From NCBI RefSeq assembly GCF_016616885.1, contig NZ_CP067102.1, positions 1,082,501-1,146,500 on the forward strand: a DNA stretch of 64,000 bases, in the 5' to 3' direction. The notes beneath the pieces were generated by a model. The model worked only from the letters and a program-made list of their open reading frames with translations, was not told where the DNA came from and made no database searches. Position 1 is the first letter of the stretch, and each line of letters begins with the position of its first letter. Source of the DNA: Bradyrhizobium diazoefficiens. Its GTDB lineage: Bacteria > Pseudomonadota > Alphaproteobacteria > Rhizobiales > Xanthobacteraceae. Positions 7,709-15,492 of this stretch are shown piece by piece. The position numbers were made by a program, and so were the translations under genes.

Positions 7709-8881
7709 TTACAGTCGTTCGACAATCGTCACGTTGGCCATGCCGCCGCCTTCGCACATGGTCTGCAGGCCGTAGCGCTTGCCGCGTTGGTGCAGGGCGT
7801 GGACCAGCGTCGTCATCAGCTTGGTGCCGGAGCCGCCGAGCGGATGGCCGAGCGCGATGGCGCCGCCGTTGACGTTGAGCCTGCTAGGATCGGCGCCGGT
7901 GGTCTTCAGCCAGCCGGTCGGCACCGAGGCGAAGGCCTCGTTGACCTCGAACAGGTCGATGTCGTCGATCTTCATGCCGGCCTTCTCCAGCGCGCGCTTG
8001 GTGGCGTGCAGCGGCGCGTCGAGCATGATGACGGGATCGCCGCCGGTCATGGTCATGTGGTGGATGCGCGCCAGCGGCTTCACGCCGAGCTGCTTGAGGC
8101 CGCGCTCGTTCACGACCATCACGCCGGAGGCGCCATCGCAGATCTGGCTGGCGCTGGCCGCGGTGAGCTTGCCGTTCTCGGCGATCAGCTTGACGCCCTT
8201 GATGCCGTCGAGCGTGGCGTCGAAGCGGATGCCTTCGTCGATATGGTGGGTGTCCTTGGAACCATCGGCGCGAGTGATCTCGATCGGCACGATTTCCTTC
8301 TTGAAATGACCGGCCTGGGTCGCCGCGATCGCGCGCTGATGGCTGTTGTAGGAATATTCGTCGAGATCATCCTTCGACAGGCCGTACTTCTCGGCCATCA
8401 TCTCCGCGCCGGTGAACTGGCTGAACACGATGTTCGGGTACTTCGCCTCAATGCCCGGGCTCTTGTAATTGCCAAAGCCGTTCTTGGCCGGAAGCTGCGA
8501 GGACAGGCCCATCGGCACGCGCGTCATCGATTCCACGCCGGCCGCGATCACCATATCCATCGTGCCGGACATGACGGCTTGCGCCGCGAAGTGCAGCGCC
8601 TGCTGCGAGGAGCCGCACTGACGGTCGATCGAGGTGCCCGGCACGCTCTCCGGCAGTTTCGAGGCCATGATGGCGTTGCGCGCAACGTTGTTCGACTGTT
8701 CGCCGACCTGCATGACGCAGCCCATGATCACGTCCTCGACCAGCGCAGGGTCGACCTTGGTGCGATCGACCAACTCGTCTAGCACCTTCGCGGCGAGATC
8801 GGCCGGATGCCAGCCGGCGAGGCGGCCCCCCTTGCGCCCGCCGGCAGTACGCGCAGCGGCGACGATATAAGCCTCGGCCAT
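7709..8881 (-). CDS. Thiolase (acetyl-CoA acyltransferase)
   Basis: A 390-residue thiolase catalysing the last beta-oxidation step or its reverse. The acyl-accepting cysteine is Cys89 in SIDRQCGSSQQA, the conserved histidine is in GHPLGGSG near 345, and the second cysteine is in CEGGGMANV near the C-terminus. The start is ATG 8881, preceded by GGAGAG; an ATG five codons upstream is less likely. It is transcribed divergently from the TetR gene, with a palindromic operator between them, and would release acetyl-CoA or propionyl-CoA for this island. Confidence 0.88.
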   Translation of the reverse strand: MAEAYIVAAARTAGGRKGGRLAGWHPADLAAKVLDELVDRTKVDPALVEDVIMGCVMQVGEQSNNVARNAIMASKLPESVPGTSIDRQCGSSQQALHFAAQAVMSGTMDMVIAAGVESMTRVPMGLSSQLPAKNGFGNYKSPGIEAKYPNIVFSQFTGAEMMAEKYGLSKDDLDEYSYNSHQRAIAATQAGHFKKEIVPIEITRADGSKDTHHIDEGIRFDATLDGIKGVKLIAENGKLTAASASQICDGASGVMVVNERGLKQLGVKPLARIHHMTMTGGDPVIMLDAPLHATKRALEKAGMKIDDIDLFEVNEAFASVPTGWLKTTGADPSRLNVNGGAIALGHPLGGSGTKLMTTLVHALHQRGKRYGLQTMCEGGGMANVTIVERL

Positions 8882-8953
8882 TTCGGTCTCTCCCATGATT
8901 GTTCTTGATAGGGTTGGGTCGTCGGGGCGGATTTAAGGGGTGCGATCTCATTT

Positions 8954-8973
8954 AGTCAATCGATCAATTAACT
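8954..8973. promoter_or_regulatory. Imperfect 20-bp palindrome, probable TetR operator
   Basis: AGTCAATCGATCAATTAACT matches its reverse complement at 16 of 20 positions and is AT-rich in GC-rich surroundings. It lies in the divergent region between the thiolase and tetR genes, where a TetR repressor could control both. Confidence 0.5.
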
Positions 8974-9038
8974 CTTGTGATGAGGCGCTGCTTCGGCTTA
9001 TCTGCGCCCCGCTCCAGGCGGCGAAAACAGGGATCTCC

Positions 9039-9692
9039 GTGACTACCAGCGTACCGAACAGGCTCCCCAGCGGAAAGAATTCCACGGCAGAGAAATTGCT
9101 CGTGGCCGCCAGCGAGCTGATGATCGAACGCTCCTCGATCGAGATCTCGCTTTCCGACATCGCCCAGAAGTCGGGCGCCAATGCCGCGCTGGTCAAATAC
9201 CATTTCGGCAACAAGGACGGCCTGCTGCTGGCACTGCTCGCGCGAGATGCTGCGACCGAAATGTCCAATCTCGAATATCTGCTGGCACAGCCAATCACGT
9301 CGACCGCGAAGCTGAAGCTGCATATCGCCGGCATCATCCGCGCCTATCACCGGTTCCCCTACATGAACCGGCTGATCCATTATCTCCTGCACGAGAGCGT
9401 CGCGGGCTCTGCCGATGAGGTCTCAAAGTTCTTCGTGGCGCCGCTGCTCGACTTTCATCGCCGCCTGCTCGCAGAGGGCGTCAGCCGCGGCGAGTTCCGG
9501 CAAACCGATCCGGTGCTGTTCTACACCAGCCTGATCGGTGCCTGCGATCACCTGTTCTTCGGCCGGCACGCGATGTCTCGTGCGACCGGCGTCGGCCCGG
9601 TCACCGATGACGTTTGCCGGCAATACATCAAGCACATGGAAGCGCTGATCTGCGGCGGCATTTTGAATGGGCGAATGGCGAATAGCGAATAG
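9039..9692 (+). CDS. TetR-family transcriptional regulator
   Basis: A 217-residue repressor with an N-terminal helix-turn-helix (ISLSDIAQKSGANAALVKYH, about residues 35-54) and a helical ligand-binding domain. I place the start at GTG 9039 (VTTSVPNRLPSG); the frame is open to 8940, but a longer product would run over the palindrome at 8954. The ligand is probably an acyl-CoA or a pathway acid, by analogy with other TetR proteins beside beta-oxidation genes. Its last codons (NGRMANSE) are encoded by an interspersed repeat, so the native C-terminus may have been altered. Confidence 0.75.
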   Translation: MTTSVPNRLPSGKNSTAEKLLVAASELMIERSSIEISLSDIAQKSGANAALVKYHFGNKDGLLLALLARDAATEMSNLEYLLAQPITSTAKLKLHIAGIIRAYHRFPYMNRLIHYLLHESVAGSADEVSKFFVAPLLDFHRRLLAEGVSRGEFRQTDPVLFYTSLIGACDHLFFGRHAMSRATGVGPVTDDVCRQYIKHMEALICGGILNGRMANSE

Positions 9693-9732
9693 CGAATTGG
9701 ATCCCCTTCGAATCGCCACTCGCTATTCGCCA
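9670..9732. repeat. Inverted repeat of CGAGTAGCGAGTGGCGAATAG type, copy 2
   Basis: GCGAATGGCGAATAGCGAAT pairs with ATCGCCACTCGCTATTCGCC across a short centre. It overlaps the last codons and the stop of the TetR gene and ends just before the ribosome site of the SDR gene. It is related to the copy at 7613-7697. Confidence 0.65.
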
Positions 9733-9759
9733 ACAACAACAACCAAGGAGAGCTCGAAC

Positions 9760-10518
9760 ATGCAGTTGAAAGACGTAGCCGTTCTCATCACCGGTGGTGG
9801 TTCGGGTCTTGGTGAAGCGACCGCGCGCGCCATGGCCGCCAAGGGCGCCAAGATCGGCGTGATCGACCAGAACAAGGACAGCGCCGAGAAGGTCGCCGCC
9901 GAGGTGAAGGGCGTAGCCCTTCATGCCGACGTCACCAGCGAGGAGCAGATCAAGGCGGCGATCGCGAAGGCGGAAGCCGCGCACGGCGTTGCCCGCGTGC
10001 TGATGAACTGCGCCGGCATCGGCGGTTCGCAGCGCATCGTCGGCCGCGACGGCGTCTATCCCTTGGAGAAGTTCGCGCGCATCATCAACGTCAACCTGAT
10101 CGGCACCTTCAACTGCTTGCGCCTGTTCGCCGAGCGCCTCGTCACGATCGAGCCGGTCGGTGAAGAGCGCGGCGTCATCATCAACACCGCCTCGGTTGCC
10201 GCTTACGAAGGCCAGATCGGCCAGATTGCTTACTCCGCCTCGAAGGGCGGCGTTGTGGGCCTCACCCTGCCAGCCGCGCGCGACCTCGCGAGCCAAAAAA
10301 TCCGCGTCAACACCATCGCACCCGGCCTGTTCTTCACGCCGCTGCTGATGGGTCTGAACGAAGAGGCCCGCAAGAGCCTCGGCGCCCAGGTGCCGCATCC
10401 CTCGCGTCTCGGCGACGCCAACGAATACGGTTCGCTCGCCGTGCACATTGTCGAGAACGCCATGCTCAACGGCGAGACCATTCGTCTCGACGGCGCCATC
10501 CGTATGGCCCCGCGGTAA
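9760..10518 (+). CDS. SDR-family 3-hydroxyacyl-CoA dehydrogenase (HSD10-like)
   Basis: A 252-residue short-chain dehydrogenase. The cofactor loop GGGSGLGEATA is near residue 13, DVTS near 63, NCAGI near 85, and the catalytic Tyr-x-x-x-Lys in YSASKGG near 162. The overall sequence resembles the HSD17B10 (type 2 3-hydroxyacyl-CoA dehydrogenase) group, so NAD-dependent oxidation of a 3-hydroxyacyl-CoA is the likely reaction. AAGGAGAG precedes ATG 9760. It lies downstream of tetR and upstream of the broken enoyl-CoA hydratase gene, consistent with a beta-oxidation operon. Confidence 0.85.
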   Translation: MQLKDVAVLITGGGSGLGEATARAMAAKGAKIGVIDQNKDSAEKVAAEVKGVALHADVTSEEQIKAAIAKAEAAHGVARVLMNCAGIGGSQRIVGRDGVYPLEKFARIINVNLIGTFNCLRLFAERLVTIEPVGEERGVIINTASVAAYEGQIGQIAYSASKGGVVGLTLPAARDLASQKIRVNTIAPGLFFTPLLMGLNEEARKSLGAQVPHPSRLGDANEYGSLAVHIVENAMLNGETIRLDGAIRMAPR

Positions 10519-10540
10519 CGTAGGCATACTCGGCTGCTGT

Positions 10541-10670
10541 CCCTTTTCCCCTTGTGGGAAAAGGTGGCGCGAAGCGCCGGATGAGTGGTTCTCTCCGCGG
10601 AGACAGACCCCTCACCCAAGCGAGTTCCTGGCTAGCAACGTGCATGCCCTCTCCCACAAGGGGAGAGGGC
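10541..10670. repeat. Intergenic palindromic repeat (CCCCTTGTGGGAAAAGG family)
   Basis: CCCTTTTCCCCTTGTGGGAA on the left is answered by CTCTCCCACAAGGGGAGAGG on the right, with the internal block GGCGCGAAGCGCCGGATGAG. This is a common Bradyrhizobium-type intergenic unit. It sits between the SDR gene and the hydratase remnant. Confidence 0.65.
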
Positions 10671-10709
10671 CCAATAATCGCCACCTCAAGCCCGGAAGCG
10701 GAGCTGTCC

Positions 10710-10925
10710 ATGTCCCAACCGCTGCTGATCGAGCATGACGATGGCGTCGACCGGGTGACGCTCAATCGTCCTGACAGTCTCAACGCGCTTGATCCTGCGC
10801 TGATCGAGGCGCCTGTTATCGCGATGGAGGACCGCAACCAGGTCCTGTGCAGCCGCTCCGAGGAATTCTCAGAAGGCATCAGGGCCTTCCTTGAGAAGCG
10901 AAAGCCTGTCTATATCAAGCGCTGA
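10710..10925 (+). pseudogene. Enoyl-CoA hydratase remnant with internal deletion
   Basis: The frame encodes 71 residues. The first part (MSQPLLIEHDDGVDRVTLNR, then PDSLNALDPALIEA) is a normal crotonase N-terminus. It then jumps to a crotonase C-terminus (MEDRNQVLCSRSEEFSEGIR, then AFLEKRKPVY). Full-length relatives are about 260 residues, so roughly 190 residues in the middle, including both oxyanion-hole segments and the catalytic glutamates, are gone while the frame is kept. It cannot be an active hydratase. It sits in the expected place between the dehydrogenase and CoA-ligase genes. Confidence 0.8.
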
Positions 10926-10968
10926 ACGACAAAGATCCGCAAAGGACAATAATTCCGGGAGACGCAAA

Positions 10969-12846
10969 ATGAGTGGAAGCGCGGCGGCGGTGATGGCGAA
11001 GCCCGCCTTTCGCAAGGTCGAGTGGCTTGCGCGTGACATCGATGTCGAACGCCGCGCCGACGGCGCGGTGGTGCTGAAGTCGCGCATTCCCTTGCAGGCT
11101 TACGAAAAACATCTTCCGGCCTCGCTGGCGAAATGGGCCAGGCAAGCGCCGGAGCGCATCTGGCTGGCGCAGCGCGGTGGTCCGAACCGCGAATGGCGCA
11201 AGGTGTCGTATGGTGAAGCGAAGCGCACCGTCGATGCGCTGACGCAGGCGCTACTCAATCTCGGCATCGAGGGCCGCCCAGTCACGATTCTCTCCGGCAA
11301 TTCGATCGAGCACGCGCTGATGACGCAGGCCGCGATGCAGGCGCGCTCGCCGGCGGCGCCGGTATCGCCGGCCTACTCCTTGATGAGCCACGATCACGTC
11401 AAGTTGAAGTACCTGTTCGACCTGATCAAGCCGGCCGTGGTGATGGTGCAGGATGGCCCGACCTTCGAGAAGGCGCTGAAAGCGCTCGATCTCACCGGCG
11501 TAACCGTCGTTCACGTCGTGCGGCCATGCGACGGCATCAAGAGCGTCAGCTTTGCCGAGCTCGCCGCAACCCCGGTGACGCCCGATGTCGACGCATCGAT
11601 CGCAAAAATCACGCCCGACACCGTCGGCAAGCTGCTGTTCACGTCAGGCTCGACCGGGATGCCCAAGGCCGTCATCAACACGCAAGAGATGATGTGCGCC
11701 AATGCAGCGATGATGATGCAGGTGCGGCCGCGCACGCCGGGCGGTCCGATCGCCACGGTGCTGGACTGGATGCCGTGGAATCACACCATGGGCGGCAATG
11801 CCGCATTCCACCCAGTGCTGGTGGATGGCGGCACGCTTTATATCGACGATGGCCGGCCGATGCCGGGGCAGTTGGAAGAGACCATCAAGAACCTGCGCGA
11901 GATCTCGCCGACCTATTACGCCAACGTGCCGGCCGGTTATGCTGCGCTCGCCGCAGCCATGGAGAAGGACGACGCGCTCTGCCACTCGTTCTTCAAGAAC
12001 CTCTCGATCATGGCCTATGGCGGCGCGCGGCTGCCTGACGATCTCTACGACCGCATGCAGGCGCTCGCCGTGAAGACCACCGGCGAGCGCATCGTGTTCT
12101 ACACCGGCTGGGGCTCGACCGAGACCGCGCCGACCTCGACCGGCACCTATTGGGACACCGAGCGCGTCGGCCTGATCGGCCTGCCGTTCCCCGGCGTTGA
12201 ATTGAAGATGGTGCCGTGCGGCTCGAAGTACGAGTTGCGCCTGCGTGGCGTCAACGTCACGCCCGGCTACTTTGGTCAGCCCGATCTCACCAGGAAGATG
12301 TTCGACGAGGAAGGTTTTTACTGCATCGGCGATGCCGGCATTTTCGTCGACGATGCCGATCCGGTGAAGGGCATCATCTTCGCCGGGCGCGTGGTCGAAG
12401 ACTTCAAGCTGACTACCGGCACCTTTGTGCATGTCGGTTCGCTCCGCACCGATGCGATCGCGGCCGCGACGCCGGTCGTGCATGACGCGCTGGTCGCGGG
12501 ACAGGACCGCGCCTTCATTGGGCTGCTGGCCTGGCCGAACCTGCATGCCTGCCGCCAGCTCGTCGGCAATGCCGATCTCAGCTTCGAGGATGCCGTTAGA
12601 CATCCCGAGGTGATCGCCTGCTTCAGGCGTGGGCTCAAGGCGCACAACAAGGAGTGCGAAGGCGCCAGTAGTCGCATCATCGCGCGCGCGATGCTGATGG
12701 CCGAGCCGCCCTCGATCGATGGCAACGAGCTCACCGACAAGGGCTACATCAACCAGCGCGCCGGCCTGGAACGCCGCGCCACGCTGGTGGAGCGGCTTTA
12801 TGCCGACAAGCCGGATCAAGACGTCATCGTGCTGCGATGCGAGTGA
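10969..12846 (+). CDS. fcs: Feruloyl-CoA synthase family ligase
   Basis: A 625-residue adenylate-forming ligase. The P-loop LLFTSGSTGMPKAVINT is at about 222-238, WMPWNHTMGGN near 267, and GWGSTETAPTSTG near 383; these fit the feruloyl-CoA synthase branch, which activates hydroxycinnamic acids. The start ATG 10969 is preceded by GGGAGA; an earlier in-frame start would overlap the hydratase remnant. The neighbouring hydratase, which in ferulate catabolism would act next, is broken here. The true substrate could be another arylpropenoic or branched acid. Confidence 0.75.
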   Translation: MSGSAAAVMAKPAFRKVEWLARDIDVERRADGAVVLKSRIPLQAYEKHLPASLAKWARQAPERIWLAQRGGPNREWRKVSYGEAKRTVDALTQALLNLGIEGRPVTILSGNSIEHALMTQAAMQARSPAAPVSPAYSLMSHDHVKLKYLFDLIKPAVVMVQDGPTFEKALKALDLTGVTVVHVVRPCDGIKSVSFAELAATPVTPDVDASIAKITPDTVGKLLFTSGSTGMPKAVINTQEMMCANAAMMMQVRPRTPGGPIATVLDWMPWNHTMGGNAAFHPVLVDGGTLYIDDGRPMPGQLEETIKNLREISPTYYANVPAGYAALAAAMEKDDALCHSFFKNLSIMAYGGARLPDDLYDRMQALAVKTTGERIVFYTGWGSTETAPTSTGTYWDTERVGLIGLPFPGVELKMVPCGSKYELRLRGVNVTPGYFGQPDLTRKMFDEEGFYCIGDAGIFVDDADPVKGIIFAGRVVEDFKLTTGTFVHVGSLRTDAIAAATPVVHDALVAGQDRAFIGLLAWPNLHACRQLVGNADLSFEDAVRHPEVIACFRRGLKAHNKECEGASSRIIARAMLMAEPPSIDGNELTDKGYINQRAGLERRATLVERLYADKPDQDVIVLRCE

Positions 12847-12849
12847 ATC

Positions 12850-12942
12850 CGTCATTCCGGGGCGCGCGTAGCGCGAACCCGGAATCCAGAGATGACTAGA
12901 TCGAGATTCCGGGTTCGGCGCTCCGCGCCGCCACGGAATGAC
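12850..12942. repeat. Intergenic palindromic repeat (CGTCATTCCGGGGC family)
   Basis: CCGTCATTCCGGGGCGCGCG and CGCCACGGAATGAC form inverted ends around TCGAGATTCCGGGTTCGGCG. It occupies the gap between the fcs and acyl-CoA dehydrogenase genes. Confidence 0.7.
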
Positions 12943-12965
12943 AGCAAGTGAAAGGGCAGGCCGCC

Positions 12966-14093
12966 ATGAACTTTGATTTCTCCGACGACCAGAAGCAGCT
13001 GCGCGACCAGGCGTGCAAGTTCCTCACTGAGAAATGCTCGCCCAAGGCGGTGCGCGTCGTGCTCGACGGCAAGGCGCCCTACGACAAGGAGCTGTGGATG
13101 GGCCTCGCCGAGATGGGCTTCCTCGGCGTCGCGATCCCCGAAGAGTTCGGTGGCGCTGGCGCGGGTCATCTCGAGCTTTGCGTGATCGCGGAAGAGATGG
13201 GCCGGGCCAATGCGCCGGTGCCGTTCTCCTCGACGGTCTATCTCGCGGCCGAAGCGCTGCTGATCGCCGGCAGCGACGCGCAAAAGAAGAAGTGGCTGCC
13301 GGCGATTGCCTCGGGCGAGGCGATCGGCACGCTGGCGTTGTTCGAGGGCAAGGGCAATCCGTCGCCGAAGAACGTCAAGCTGACGGCCGCGAATGGCGTG
13401 CTCAATGGCGTCAAGAAGCCGGTGGCCGACGGTGCGATCGCCGACTTCGCGGTGGTTGCCGCCCGCACGGGGTCGAGCGGCCGCGATGGCGACATCTCGC
13501 TGTTCCTCGTCGACCTCAAAGCCGGTGGCGTCGAGGTGAAAAGCCTCACCAATCTCGATCCGACCCGTGGTCAGGCCGAGATCATTTTCAAGGACTGCAA
13601 GGCTGAGTCGCTCGGCGCCGCCGGAGAAGGCTGGAGCATTCTGACCCAGGTGCTCGACCGCGCCGCGGTGCTCTGCGCGTTCGAGCAAGTCGGTGGTTCC
13701 GACCGCGCGCTGGAGATGGGCCGCGACTACGCGCTCGATCGTATCGCTTTCGGCCGTCAGATCGGCTCGTTCCAGGCGGTCAAGCATATGCTGGCCGACA
13801 TGTACGTCTCGGCGACGCTGGCGCGTTCCAACAGCTATTACGGCGCCTGGGCGCTCTCGACCAACGCATCCGAATTGCCGGAAGCAGCGGCCGCCGCGCG
13901 CATCAGCGCGACGCAGGCGTTCCAGCACTGTGCCAAGAACAACATTCAGGTTCACGGTGGCATGGGTTTTACCTGGGAGTTCGACTGCCACATGTACTAC
14001 CGCCGCGCCAACGCCATGGCGCTCGGGCTCGGCAGCCTGGCCTATTGGGAAGACCAGCTGATCGACCGCATGCGCAAGAAGAACGCGGCGTAA
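12966..14093 (+). CDS. Acyl-CoA dehydrogenase (375-residue type)
   Basis: A 375-residue FAD-dependent acyl-CoA dehydrogenase. The N-terminal helical domain includes GVAIPEEFGGAGAG near residue 58, and the C-terminal domain contains RIAFGRQIGSFQAVKHMLAD near 260 and VHGGMGFTWEFDCHMYYRRA near 330, whose Glu could be the catalytic base. The motif order and short length recall one half of the alpha2beta2 dehydrogenases known for steroid and branched side-chain catabolism. The two following genes encode about 415-residue dehydrogenases that could be its partners. The start is ATG 12966. Confidence 0.85.
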   Translation: MNFDFSDDQKQLRDQACKFLTEKCSPKAVRVVLDGKAPYDKELWMGLAEMGFLGVAIPEEFGGAGAGHLELCVIAEEMGRANAPVPFSSTVYLAAEALLIAGSDAQKKKWLPAIASGEAIGTLALFEGKGNPSPKNVKLTAANGVLNGVKKPVADGAIADFAVVAARTGSSGRDGDISLFLVDLKAGGVEVKSLTNLDPTRGQAEIIFKDCKAESLGAAGEGWSILTQVLDRAAVLCAFEQVGGSDRALEMGRDYALDRIAFGRQIGSFQAVKHMLADMYVSATLARSNSYYGAWALSTNASELPEAAAAARISATQAFQHCAKNNIQVHGGMGFTWEFDCHMYYRRANAMALGLGSLAYWEDQLIDRMRKKNAA

Positions 14094-14103
14094 GTCGCCG
14101 CAC

Positions 14104-14216
14104 GTGTCCCGGACGCGATGCGGCGCGTAGTGCCGCTTCGCAGAGCCGGGACCCAGGGGCCGCAATGGGCCCCGGATCTGCAGCGCACCACTTCGTGCTG
14201 CGCAGCGTCCGGGGAA
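14104..14216. repeat. Intergenic palindromic repeat (GTCCCGGACGC family), copy 2
   Basis: GTGTCCCGGACGCGATGCGG on the left and TGCGCAGCGTCCGGGG on the right share block order with 1799-1933. It separates the first and second acyl-CoA dehydrogenase genes. Confidence 0.7.
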
Positions 14217-14235
14217 AGGACCGAGAGAAAAGACC

Positions 14236-15483
14236 ATGAACTTCGACGACACCCCGCAGGAAGCCGAATTTCGCGCCACCGCTCGGGCCTGGATCGGTGC
14301 GAACGCGCCCAAGCAATATGAGGACGAGCTGCGCAAATCCTCGCTCGGCCGCACCCAGCTCAAGAACGCCAACATTCTCGAAGTGGCAAAGACCTGGCAG
14401 AAGAAGAAGGCCGATGCCGGCTGGGCCTGCCTGCATTGGCCGAAGGAGTATGGCGGCCGCGGTTCGTCGCCGATCGAGCGCGTGATCTGGCAGCAGGAGG
14501 AGGGCGCGTTCGGCAAGCTCTCCCACATGTTCATCATCGGCCACGGCATGTGCGGGCCGACCATGATGGCGTTCGCGCGCGAGGAGCATAAGCGCACCTA
14601 TCTGCCGCCGCTCGCCTCCGGCGAAAAGGTCTGGTGCCAGCTGTTCTCCGAGCCCGCCGGTGGCTCGGACGTCGCAGGGCTCCGCACGCGCGCGGAGAAG
14701 GACGGCGACGACTGGGTCATCAACGGCCAGAAGACCTGGACCTCGGGCGCGCATTATTCCGATTATGGCATCTTGCTCACCCGCACCGATCCTGATGTGC
14801 CCAAGCACAAGGGCCTCACCATGTTCTTCCTGGACATGACGAGCCCGGGTGTCGAGGTGCGGCCGATCAAGCAGGCGAGCGGCGCCTCCGACTTCAACGA
14901 GGTCTATTTCACTGATGTCCGCATCCCCGACCACCAACGCCTCGGCGAGGTCGGCGACGGCTGGAACGTCTCGCTGACCACGCTGATGAACGAACGCATG
15001 TCGATCGGAGCGGGCGTCTCGACCGGCTTTCCGGAGCTGTTCGAGTATTGCGCGAGCCTGATGCTCGACGACGGTCCGGCGATCGAGGACCGCGCGGTGC
15101 GTTCGAAGCTGGCGAACTGGGCAGTGAAGGCGAGTGGCTTGCGCTACACCAGCATGCGCGCGATATCGGCGCTGTCGAAGGGCGAGCGGCCGGGACCGGA
15201 AAATTCGATCGGCAAGCTGGTCGCGGGCTCGATGATCCAGGACGTCGCGACCTACGCGCTGGATCTGCAGGCAGCTGCTGGCTTCGTCAGCGATCCCGAT
15301 GATGCTGAACTTGCCGGCCGTTTCCAGGCCATGCTGCTGCGTGCACCGGGTACACGCGTGGAAGGCGGCACCGACGAGATCATGCGCAACATCATCGCTG
15401 AGCGGGTGCTGGGCCTGCCCGGTGATATCCGTGTCGACAAGGACATGCCGTTCAACAAGATCCCGACGAAGGGAAGAGGTTAG
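14236..15483 (+). CDS. Acyl-CoA dehydrogenase, tandem paralogue 1
   Basis: A 415-residue acyl-CoA dehydrogenase. WCQLFSEPAGGSDVAGLRTR near residue 135 and WVINGQKTWTSGAHYSD near 157 form the FAD/substrate-binding middle domain; RVEGGTDEIMRNIIAERVLG near 375 is the conserved C-terminal segment. It is followed after 9 nt by a paralogue with long identical runs, so this is a tandem duplication. It probably acts with the 375-residue dehydrogenase upstream, or as a homomer on a related acyl-CoA. The start ATG 14236 gives MNFDDTPQEAEFR, aligned with the second copy. Confidence 0.87.
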   Translation: MNFDDTPQEAEFRATARAWIGANAPKQYEDELRKSSLGRTQLKNANILEVAKTWQKKKADAGWACLHWPKEYGGRGSSPIERVIWQQEEGAFGKLSHMFIIGHGMCGPTMMAFAREEHKRTYLPPLASGEKVWCQLFSEPAGGSDVAGLRTRAEKDGDDWVINGQKTWTSGAHYSDYGILLTRTDPDVPKHKGLTMFFLDMTSPGVEVRPIKQASGASDFNEVYFTDVRIPDHQRLGEVGDGWNVSLTTLMNERMSIGAGVSTGFPELFEYCASLMLDDGPAIEDRAVRSKLANWAVKASGLRYTSMRAISALSKGERPGPENSIGKLVAGSMIQDVATYALDLQAAAGFVSDPDDAELAGRFQAMLLRAPGTRVEGGTDEIMRNIIAERVLGLPGDIRVDKDMPFNKIPTKGRG

Positions 15484-15492
15484 AGGTCCGCC

